Assembly (NCBI GenBank): GCA_002331625.1
Contig: DCZN01000049.1
Location: forward strand, 676-16,215
DNA: 15,540 nucleotides
DNA from: Nitrospira sp. UBA2083
GTDB lineage: Bacteria > Nitrospirota > Nitrospiria > Nitrospirales > Nitrospiraceae
Reading direction: 5' to 3'
Shown here: positions 1 through 8,119 of the stretch, piece by piece
How the letters are laid out: each line of letters begins with the position of its first letter
Numbering within the stretch: position 1 is the first letter of the stretch
Position numbers and translations under genes: made by a program
The notes under the pieces: model-generated
What the model saw: the letters and a program-made list of their open reading frames with translations, nothing else
Databases searched by the model: none
What the model was told of the DNA's origin: nothing

Positions 1-86
1 ACGATCACGCTCATGGCGTAATCGAGGTACGACGATTTCATCTCGTCTTCGATCGCGATGTGGCCTAATCGTTCATCAGGGGGCAT
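1..86 (-). CDS. gyrA: DNA gyrase subunit A, N-terminal fragment (cut by window edge)
   Basis: Reading the complement from position 86 gives a protein that starts MPPDERLGHIAIEDEMKSSY and runs on into LDYAMSVIV. This is the very conserved N-terminus of GyrA (the E-x-E-M-K-x-SYLDYAMSVI signature just before the catalytic domain). Only 28 full codons are present; the rest lies beyond position 1. An AGGA-type ribosome binding site sits a few bases upstream of the ATG. GyrA carries the breakage-reunion tyrosine of gyrase and pairs with GyrB, whose gene ends 87 bases upstream on the same strand, so the two are probably co-transcribed. The identification is firm despite the short length. Confidence 0.93.
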   Translation of the reverse strand, partial: MPPDERLGHIAIEDEMKSSYLDYAMSVI

Positions 87-106
87 GTGTCCTCGTTAAT
101 CGTTAC

Positions 107-167
107 TCGTGAAGCGTCTTTCGTGAAATGTAAGGACCCGACATCCTGTTCAGCCCGCGCTTCACGA
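107..167. repeat. 10-bp inverted repeat in the gyrB-gyrA gap
   Basis: TCGTGAAGCG at 107-116 is exactly repeated in inverse as CGCTTCACGA at 158-167, with 41 bases between. It fills most of the gap between the gyrB stop and the gyrA start. There is no T-run on either strand, so it does not look like an intrinsic terminator. A regulator site or an mRNA fold in the gyrA leader is possible. The function is unknown. Confidence 0.4.
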
Positions 168-173
168 ACGACA

Positions 174-2645
<2,472 letters not shown>

Positions 2646-2680
2646 CTACCTGATACCCTGGTAAGAAGCGACCTGTGCTC

Positions 2681-2704
2681 TGCGAGATGTGCCGACATCT
2701 CGCA
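2681..2704. promoter_or_regulatory. Perfect stem-loop in the gyrB leader
   Basis: TGCGAGATGT at 2681-2690 pairs perfectly with ACATCTCGCA at 2695-2704 around a GCCG loop. It lies in the 151-base gap between dnaN (stop at 2794) and gyrB (start at 2642). No T-run follows on the minus strand, so a rho-independent terminator is unlikely. A structured 5' leader or a protein-binding palindrome controlling gyrB fits better. The palindrome is seen directly; the role is inference. Confidence 0.5.
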
Positions 2705-2793
2705 CGGCGTCAGTCCATGGGGAGGGACCTATGCCTTGGTACGTTGAGTTGATCGAAGTACGAACCATCGTTGTGAACGTTTCCATCATCGTG

Positions 2794-3927
2794 CTAAATC
2801 TTTACCGGCATGACGACACATTTGAACCCAGGACTTTCCGGCTCCTGAACCAGACAGGGACTTAGCGGCGTATCCATCTGGAGCGAGACTCTTTCGCCGT
2901 CCATCACCCCAAACGCATCCAGAAGATACCGGGCATTGAATCCAGTATTCAGACTCTCTCCCTCATACTGCGCGGGCAATTCTTCTGTCGCTTCCCCGTA
3001 ATCCGGACTGGCGGAAAATAATGTCATCTTCCCTGGCGCAAAGGAAACTTTCACTGCGCTGGCCTTGTCTTTGGATAACACGGAGACTCGTCGGAGCGCA
3101 CTCTCCAGTTCCACCCGATTCACACTGATGGTCTTCCCGCTCTCTTTGGGAATGACCTGCTGGTAGTTCGGATAGTTGCCTTCCATCAGCCTCGACGTGA
3201 GGAGCAGGCCACTCTTCCGAAAGATCATGAGATTCTTCGAAAATCCAATCAGGGGTTCGCCGTCTCCACCTTCTTCTAAGAGATGACGGATCTCATGGGC
3301 GGCTTTCTTCGGAATGATGGCCTTCATTTCTTGCGGCATCCCTGTTGATTTGGGTCCGGCCTTTCCCACTTCCTGTTCCGCGACAGCGAGACGATGCCCA
3401 TCGGTACCGACGAGTCGCAGCACGGTCTTCTTGTCGGTTGCGATCAAGGTCACGAGGAGACCATTTAAGATATAACGCGCATCGTTATCGCCAGCGGCAA
3501 ACAGTGTTTTTCGAATCAATTCGAGGAATCCATCCCCAGCGAGGGGCATGAGTCCCTCTCGATCGATCGTCGGCAACGCTGGATACTCGGAGCTGGGAAG
3601 GCCCACGACCTTGAATTGGCTTCTCCCGGCTTGGATCGTTGTCCAGTTGTTGTCGGTCGCGATCAATTCGATTTCACCAGCTGGTAACTCCTTCACGATT
3701 TCAAATAGCTTTCTCGCCGAGATCGTCACGCCTCCGGTCGAAAGAACGGTCGCCTTATACAGGCCTCTCATGCCGATTTCGAGGTCTGTCGCCACAATCT
3801 CAACCCCATCCTGTTTGGCTTCCACGAGAATGTTTGAGAGAATCGGCATGGTATTCCGTTTTTCCACAACGCCTTGCACACGCTGAAGGCCTGTCAGCAG
3901 TTCATCCCGCCCGATGCGTACTTTCAT
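2794..3927 (-). CDS. dnaN: DNA polymerase III sliding clamp, beta subunit
   Basis: DnaN forms the ring-shaped homodimer that tethers the replicative polymerase to DNA. The 377 residues fit the family length. Three clamp folds are recognisable: an N-terminal part with LLTGLQRVQGVVEKRNTMPI and LSNILVEA, the middle part with DARYILNGLLV and TDGHRLAVAE, and the C-terminal part with MEGNYPNYQQVIPKE and FNARYLLDAF. It ends in KCVVMPVKI, matching the typical VMPxR/KL clamp terminus. The ATG at 3927 is preceded by GAGAGGA at good spacing. It starts 23 bases after dnaA ends, so it is probably in the same transcript. Confidence 0.98.
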   Translation of the reverse strand: MKVRIGRDELLTGLQRVQGVVEKRNTMPILSNILVEAKQDGVEIVATDLEIGMRGLYKATVLSTGGVTISARKLFEIVKELPAGEIELIATDNNWTTIQAGRSQFKVVGLPSSEYPALPTIDREGLMPLAGDGFLELIRKTLFAAGDNDARYILNGLLVTLIATDKKTVLRLVGTDGHRLAVAEQEVGKAGPKSTGMPQEMKAIIPKKAAHEIRHLLEEGGDGEPLIGFSKNLMIFRKSGLLLTSRLMEGNYPNYQQVIPKESGKTISVNRVELESALRRVSVLSKDKASAVKVSFAPGKMTLFSASPDYGEATEELPAQYEGESLNTGFNARYLLDAFGVMDGERVSLQMDTPLSPCLVQEPESPGFKCVVMPVKI

Positions 3928-3950
3928 AGGATCCTCTCCCGGCTTGCTTG

Positions 3951-5294
3951 CTAACTGCGCAGAATCTGTTCTTTTAATGTCTCGAGTGTCGTGTGCAGCC
4001 CTGTGTCAGTTTCTTTCGCCTTTGCGACCTGACGGCAGGCGTGAATGATCGTGGTATGATCCTTCCCCCCGAACTGTCGCCCGATCTCCGGGTAAGAGGC
4101 GTCCGTCAGCTCACGACAGAGATACATCGCAATTTGTCGTGGATGTACGAGTGTTTTGCTCCGACGTCGAGATTTCAGCTCAGAGATTTTTACATGAAAT
4201 TGGGTACACACTGCTTCTTGGATATCATCCATCGCGACGACCTTTTTCTTGTCTCCTATGAGGTCGCGCAGCACACTTTTTGCCAGATCGAGACTAATTA
4301 CTTGCCCGGTCAGCGAGGCATATGCACCTAATCGGACAAGACTTCCCTCCAGCTCTCGGATATTGTTTTTCATGGTGATAGAGAGGAACTGAATCACGTC
4401 CTCAGGGAGCTTCACTCCCTCATCTTCTGATTTCTTTCTCAGAATCGCGATACGCGTCTCTACGTCAGGAGGTTGCAAATCGGCGATGAGCCCCCACTCA
4501 AACCGTGATCGTAGGCGTTCTTCAATATCGGGCATGTCTTTAGGAAATCGGTCGCTCGAGAGTACGATCTGCTTATGGCCTTCGTACAGTGCATTAAATG
4601 TGTGAAAAAACTCTTCCTGTGTCCGCTCCTTCCCGACGAGGAACTGAATATCATCGATCATCAGCATGTCGATGTGTCGATAGCGCTTCCGGAGGTCCAT
4701 CATTTTGTCGTAGCGGATCGAGTTGATCACTTCGTTCGTGAACTGCTCGGTCGTTAAGTACGCGATCCGGAGGTCTGTCTGTTCCGCGACATGATTCCCT
4801 ATTGCGTTTAAGAGATGTGTCTTTCCTAGTCCCACCCCCCCGTAGATAAAAAGCGGGTTGTAGGTCTGCCCGGGCTGCTCAGCAACTGCCATACATGCGG
4901 CGTGAGCAAATTGATTGCCTGCGCCCACGACGAAGTTTCGAAATGTATACTTCGGATTCAATACAATACCACGGCGGGACTTTACTTGGCTCTGACTTTT
5001 TCCCGCAGGAAGGGCAGCTGGGACTTCCAGAGGTGTTGCCATTACTTTTTCACGGACGGTGAATGCGACCGTCACCTGTTCGCCGGTGCTTGCGGTCGTC
5101 ACTGCCTCTTCAAGGAGAGGACGATAGTGGGTATCGAGCCACTCCCCAAAGAACTTATTCGGAACTCCTATGTAGACCGTCGAGTTTTCACTTCGATCGA
5201 AGTGTACTGGTATAAACCACGTGTCAAAGACCTGCTTCGGGACCCTTTGTTGAATATATTCAAGTGTTTCCTGCCAAAGATTCTCGCCAGTCAT
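3951..5294 (-). CDS. dnaA: Chromosomal replication initiator DnaA
   Basis: DnaA is the AAA+ initiator that binds 9-bp boxes at oriC and opens the duplex. Domain I starts MTGENLWQETLEYIQQRV, followed by a linker. The AAA+ core begins near KYTFRNFVVGAGNQFAHAAC and shows Walker A GGVGLGKTHLLNAIGNH, Walker B LMIDDIQF and the arginine-finger segment ERLRSRFEWGL. The C-terminal helix-turn-helix domain has the DnaA signature FGGKDHTTIIHACRQV near the end. The start is ambiguous. The ATG at 5294 gives the family-like N-terminus but sits 12 bases from AGGAG (complement of 5307-5311). An in-frame TTG at 5300 sits at the ideal 6 bases and would add two residues. A perfect DnaA box lies just upstream, suggesting autoregulation. 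Confidence 0.98.
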   Translation of the reverse strand: MTGENLWQETLEYIQQRVPKQVFDTWFIPVHFDRSENSTVYIGVPNKFFGEWLDTHYRPLLEEAVTTASTGEQVTVAFTVREKVMATPLEVPAALPAGKSQSQVKSRRGIVLNPKYTFRNFVVGAGNQFAHAACMAVAEQPGQTYNPLFIYGGVGLGKTHLLNAIGNHVAEQTDLRIAYLTTEQFTNEVINSIRYDKMMDLRKRYRHIDMLMIDDIQFLVGKERTQEEFFHTFNALYEGHKQIVLSSDRFPKDMPDIEERLRSRFEWGLIADLQPPDVETRIAILRKKSEDEGVKLPEDVIQFLSITMKNNIRELEGSLVRLGAYASLTGQVISLDLAKSVLRDLIGDKKKVVAMDDIQEAVCTQFHVKISELKSRRRSKTLVHPRQIAMYLCRELTDASYPEIGRQFGGKDHTTIIHACRQVAKAKETDTGLHTTLETLKEQILRS

Positions 5295-5332
5295 GTACAA
5301 CTAGAGCTCCTATGCACAGGATTACTCACACC

Positions 5333-5341
5333 TGTGGATAA
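5333..5341 (-). promoter_or_regulatory. Perfect consensus DnaA box
   Basis: The + strand reads TGTGGATAA, so TTATCCACA is on the minus strand. This is the canonical high-affinity DnaA site. It lies about 40 bases upstream of the dnaA start and just downstream of the predicted dnaA transcription start, a position suited to autorepression. Confidence 0.85.
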
Positions 5342-5354
5342 CTTTACAAAAGTG

Positions 5355-5384
5355 ATCATTTTCAGGCGAAAATGGGATCGTCAA
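5355..5384 (-). promoter_or_regulatory. Candidate dnaA promoter with an internal palindrome
   Basis: On the minus strand, TTGACG (complement of 5379-5384) is followed after 18 bases by AATGAT (complement of 5355-5360), a fair sigma70-like pair. The spacer carries a perfect palindrome: CATTTTC at 5357-5363 and GAAAATG at 5368-5374 with a 4-base loop. The DnaA box at 5333-5341 lies just downstream. The -10 matches consensus at only four of six bases, so the call is tentative. Confidence 0.5.
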
Positions 5385-5622
5385 TTAACATGCCTAAACC
5401 ATGTCTGTCGAGGTAGTCCATCCAGAGGAACGACCTTCTTCATACTCTCCACGAACTACTCACATCTTCCCTTTACCTTATACAGAACATTTCCCCACAG
5501 TTATCCAGTTTCTTAACGTTTTAAAATTTTTAATAATCAAATACTTATACAATATTCTCTCTATACAGCTTCCTATTACTACTCCGACGGCGACGAATTT
5601 TCTTTATACCGGAATATCGGAG

Positions 5623-5862
5623 TTATAGAGTGACAACCTTCCCACATTCCACCAATAGACCTATTAGTTCCTTATAAGACAACGATTCTCCTGCCTTCAG
5701 TCCGCATTCAGGTGGTGCCGTCACTACTTTGCCTGGTTTTGGTAACAATGACATATCTTCCACAGAAATCACTAGAGCACTCCCTAGGTTTTGGTAAAGC
5801 GCAGGCGGAACGCGCGATGGAGACCTTAATAAATAGAGCACAGATGTCATAGTGAGAACCAT
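5623..5862 (-). CDS. DsrH/TusB-like sulfur-relay subunit
   Basis: This small protein has about 75-85 residues depending on the start. The segment SVLYLLRSPSRVPPALYQ matches the TusB/DsrH N-terminus (E. coli TusB starts MLHTLHRSP). LSYKELIGLLVECGKVVTL matches the TusB C-terminal part around its IDYTDFVRL segment. In the family this is the small gamma subunit of the DsrEFH or TusBCD hexamer that passes persulfide sulfur. The chosen ATG at 5862 overlaps the preceding stop by one base (TAATG), which suggests translational coupling. An ATG at 5850 gives the most family-like N-terminus (MTSVLYLL), and 5880 is also open. It is slightly shorter than E. coli TusB. The assignment rests on weak similarity plus gene order. 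Confidence 0.65.
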   Translation of the reverse strand: MVLTMTSVLYLLRSPSRVPPALYQNLGSALVISVEDMSLLPKPGKVVTAPPECGLKAGESLSYKELIGLLVECGKVVTL

Positions 5863-6209
5863 TAAAAAACGAGTGCACAATCCACAGATTCTAGAATAGA
5901 AGCTATCTCACCGTCTGATTGACATTGGATACGGAAGTTCCCTCGAAGAGTGGATAGATCACAACCTGTGGGCACAATAAATGGAACTTCAAGCTGCTCA
6001 ATAGACGGAAGATACTTTTCGAGAATATCGAGATCAATAATGTCGTCAGTATCAAAATTGTCTGTGAGTAACCGAATAGCTTCACCGAGAAGAATGACGG
6101 TTGTCGCGTGTTCTCCAGCAGTAAGTCCCAGTGCAATACGCAATGCCTCAACAGGCCTATGTGTCTTTCGAGGATCTTCTTGGATGACAACCGCGACTTT
6201 TTTTGCCAC
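5862..6209 (-). CDS. DsrF/TusC-like DsrE-family protein
   Basis: This is a protein of 115 residues starting GTG at 6209 (MAKKVAVVIQEDPRK). The pattern of an N-terminal beta strand, then EALRIALGLTAGEHATTVIL and GEAIRLL, and a terminal ILESVDCALVF is that of DsrE-superfamily beta subunits; E. coli TusC ends ELANYDVILRF. It would pair with the DsrE/TusD-like protein encoded upstream and the DsrH/TusB-like protein downstream. The gene starts 18 bases after the upstream TGA and in the same frame. No good ribosome binding site is visible before the GTG, so coupling to the upstream gene is likely. Whether it serves tRNA thiolation or sulfur-compound metabolism cannot be told from sequence. Confidence 0.75.
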   Translation of the reverse strand: MAKKVAVVIQEDPRKTHRPVEALRIALGLTAGEHATTVILLGEAIRLLTDNFDTDDIIDLDILEKYLPSIEQLEVPFIVPTGCDLSTLRGNFRIQCQSDGEIASILESVDCALVF

Positions 6210-6227
6210 GCGAGATTCGAACAGCCT

Positions 6228-6545
6228 TCAAGTAAATGAAAGAAATGGTTTACAAGCGTCAATAAGTCCGGAAAGAACCACAAGGCCGCAGAGGGAGAAA
6301 TCCTTTTCAACAGTGTCGGTCGAGACATGGTGTTGCTGACACCCATATGCGCACACAAACACGCGGACCCCAGACTGGGCAAGGTCTCGGTATGAGTGAG
6401 AAGCCATATTTTTTACTCCTTCATCAATGAGGTAGAGATATACCTCATGACCAGCCTCGAGTGCCGCCTGGGCAAGTCCAACAACTGTTCCGGAACTCGT
6501 GTGGGATGGGGGTAGAGCAAGAAGGAATCCAACCTTCTGTTTCAT
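6228..6545 (-). CDS. DsrE/TusD-like sulfurtransferase subunit
   Basis: This is a protein of 105 residues. The beta-strand start MKQKVGFLLALPPSH and the helix GTVVGLAQAALEAGHEVYLYLIDEGV are typical of DsrE. VRVFVCAYGCQQHHV places a cysteine (C65) where TusD/DsrE carries its catalytic persulfide cysteine (E. coli NICVAAALRRGV). The end DFSLCGLVVLSGLIDACK matches TusD GFTLSGLGALAEA. A second cysteine, C69, follows at CxxxC spacing. In the family the alpha subunit accepts sulfur from a donor such as TusA. It is first of three adjacent DsrE-superfamily genes, so it is probably part of an alpha2-beta2-gamma2 complex in the cytoplasm. hisS lies 106 bases upstream on the same strand. Confidence 0.85.
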   Translation of the reverse strand: MKQKVGFLLALPPSHTSSGTVVGLAQAALEAGHEVYLYLIDEGVKNMASHSYRDLAQSGVRVFVCAYGCQQHHVSTDTVEKDFSLCGLVVLSGLIDACKPFLSFT

Positions 6546-6651
6546 GTAATCAATCCACAGGAATTTATTTTAATATTCAGTAGATTCGATGATTTAATTA
6601 CAGGGCAAGACTAAGAGGTTTTGATATGAAAGTCAACCACAGAAGTGGCGG

Positions 6652-7914
6652 TTAAGAACATGCAAGAAAGGGCTTGATCTGTTGCAAGAAAGAAGACAAC
6701 TGGATGTCATATTGGGTCTTCGAAACCATATCTCGGAGGACTGCAGTTCCTTTAACAACTTCATCATCACCGAGTATAAGGGTGAACCGGCAGCCTAAGC
6801 GATCAGCCTGGCGGAGATGAGCTTTGAGCGTCGTCGAGCGAAAGTCTGAAACAGCAGAGACCTGGGATATGCGAAGCTCTTCAAGCAATTTAAATCCAAT
6901 ATCAGTGCCTTGACTGCCAAAGCCCGCGATATACACGACAACATCCTGAGGCACACTGTTCGTCACGGACTCCGGAAGCAACATGGCCATCCGTTCAAGC
7001 CCCAGGGCGAATCCTACCGCCGAGGTCTGTGGCCCCCCAAGAGTCTCGACCAGCCCATCATACCGCCCGCCCGCCCCAACGGCATTCTGGGCGCCGAGGT
7101 TGGTCGCAGAGACTTCAAATGTTGTGAGATTATAATAATCAAGGCCCCGCACAAGCCGGTGGTTTAACGCATAGGGCACCTTGATGGCATCCAGACCAGC
7201 GAGCACGCGTGTGAAGTAGGACCGAGCCGCGTCGGAAAGAGAGTCCCCAAGACGGGGAGCAGCTTCTGTACGTGCTCGGCACTCAGGAACCTTGCAGTCA
7301 AGGACCCTTAATGGATTGGTCTCGATGCGGCGCTGGCAATTCGTACAGAGTCCGGTCACTTGGATTTTGAGATACTCCACGAGTCGAGGGCGATAGGCTT
7401 CGCGATCACTGGTGGAGCCGAGGTTATTGATCTCCAGTGTGAGGCTAGGCAACCCAAGGTCAGAGAGCAGTCGCCAGAGAAGAGAGATGACCTCAACATC
7501 GGCTCTTGGATCGGCCATTCCAAGTGACTCAACTCCGAATTGGTGAAATTGGCGGAGGCGGCCGGCTTGAGGGCGCTCGTGCCGGAACATCGGCCCAAAA
7601 TAGTAATATTTCTGAGGAACTGGGATTGCAGCCCGGTTGTGTTCGATATAGGCTCGAACGGTTCCAGCGGTCCCTTCTGGGCGCAGAGTCAAGGACGTGC
7701 CATCCCGGTCTTGAAACGTATACATTTCTTTCTCGACGATATCGGTCGATGCGCCGATGCTTCGCGCAAACAACGTGGTCACCTCAAAGATCGGAATGCG
7801 AATTTCCCGAAACCCATACCGTGTCGCCCATCGCCTGGCTGATTCTTCTATGAAATGCCATCGGGGTGCTTCTTCAGGTAAGAGGTCCTTGACGCCCTTG
7901 ATGCCTTTGATCAT
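6652..7914 (-). CDS. hisS: Histidyl-tRNA synthetase
   Basis: This class II aminoacyl-tRNA synthetase charges tRNA-His. It has about 420 residues, the usual bacterial length. Motif 1 is in the first 60 residues (IKGVKDLLPEE onwards). Motif 2 is SLTLRPEGTAGTVRAYIEH (about 74-92), then FGPMFRHERPQAGRLRQFHQ. The histidine-specific box reads RGLDYYNLTTFEV (256-268). Motif 3 is AVGFALGLERMAM (299-311). The C-terminal anticodon-binding domain follows. A CxxC...C...C cysteine set (190, 193, 207, 212) sits in the insertion domain. The ATG at 7914 gives the family-like start MIKGIKGVKD; a GTG two codons upstream (7920) is also possible. A strong promoter is seen at 7996-8025. Confidence 0.97.
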   Translation of the reverse strand: MIKGIKGVKDLLPEEAPRWHFIEESARRWATRYGFREIRIPIFEVTTLFARSIGASTDIVEKEMYTFQDRDGTSLTLRPEGTAGTVRAYIEHNRAAIPVPQKYYYFGPMFRHERPQAGRLRQFHQFGVESLGMADPRADVEVISLLWRLLSDLGLPSLTLEINNLGSTSDREAYRPRLVEYLKIQVTGLCTNCQRRIETNPLRVLDCKVPECRARTEAAPRLGDSLSDAARSYFTRVLAGLDAIKVPYALNHRLVRGLDYYNLTTFEVSATNLGAQNAVGAGGRYDGLVETLGGPQTSAVGFALGLERMAMLLPESVTNSVPQDVVVYIAGFGSQGTDIGFKLLEELRISQVSAVSDFRSTTLKAHLRQADRLGCRFTLILGDDEVVKGTAVLRDMVSKTQYDIQLSSFLQQIKPFLACS

Positions 7915-7995
7915 AGTCACACGTCAATGAGATAAGCCGTGATTATCCGGCTGGTGATGTGAGTAAAACTCCTCTGTCATCGCACAGTCCGACGG

Positions 7996-8025
7996 ACTAT
8001 AGCGGCGCATTCTGCGGCAAGTCAA
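7996..8025 (-). promoter_or_regulatory. Promoter of hisS
   Basis: On the minus strand, TTGACT (complement of 8020-8025) and TATAGT (complement of 7996-8001) are separated by 18 bases. This is a near-consensus sigma70-type promoter about 80 bases upstream of the hisS ATG. The leader contains a short hairpin, AGCCG/CGGCT. Confidence 0.7.
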
Positions 8026-8035
8026 CGGACCGACC

Positions 8036-8064
8036 TTGCACGGTTTCGAGTCCGGAGGTATAGT
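8036..8064 (+). promoter_or_regulatory. Promoter of the thyX-like/TPR operon
   Basis: TTGCAC (8036-8041) and TATAGT (8059-8064) are separated by exactly 17 bases. It is back to back with the hisS promoter, only 10 bases between the two -35 elements. The predicted start lies about 50 bases before the ATG at 8120. Confidence 0.75.
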
Positions 8065-8119
8065 GCGCGGCCTACGTGAGGAACCTCGAACTCACACGTG
8101 CTGATCGTAGAATTGGCCT

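Larger units (their letters stand above)
5301..5622. other. Probable chromosomal replication origin (oriC)
   Basis: This 322-base gene-free stretch lies upstream of dnaA. A perfect consensus DnaA box is at 5333-5341. Weaker candidates are CTATGCACA (5310-5318), TTACTCACA (5322-5330), TTCCCCACA (5491-5499) and TTATCCAGT (5501-5509). Right after the last two, 5511-5570 is strikingly AT-rich (runs such as TTTTAAAATTTTTAATAAT), as expected for a DNA-unwinding element. On the minus strand, 5574-5584 reads TAG-TAG-TAA-like triplets next to a GC-rich block, resembling a DnaA-trio. The dnaA promoter lies in the same stretch. The position beside dnaA and the composition change support the call; exact limits are inferred. 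Confidence 0.8.

Noticed and set aside
4902..5516. A 204-residue + strand open frame over the dnaA 5' end and the origin
   Set aside because: It is antisense to the highly conserved dnaA coding sequence and then crosses the DnaA box and AT-rich region; it has no family-like features.
5581..5623. ACTCCGA/TCGGAGT inverted repeat after the DsrH-like gene
   Set aside because: Seven base pairs with a loop of about 29 bases and no T-run; likely chance or part of the origin region.
5903..6382. A 159-residue minus-strand frame across the DsrE/DsrF genes
   Set aside because: It overlaps two genes with clear DsrE-family features in another frame on the same strand.
6552..6560. AATCCACAG-like DnaA box upstream of the DsrE-like gene
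   Set aside because: Two mismatches to the consensus and isolated from the other boxes.
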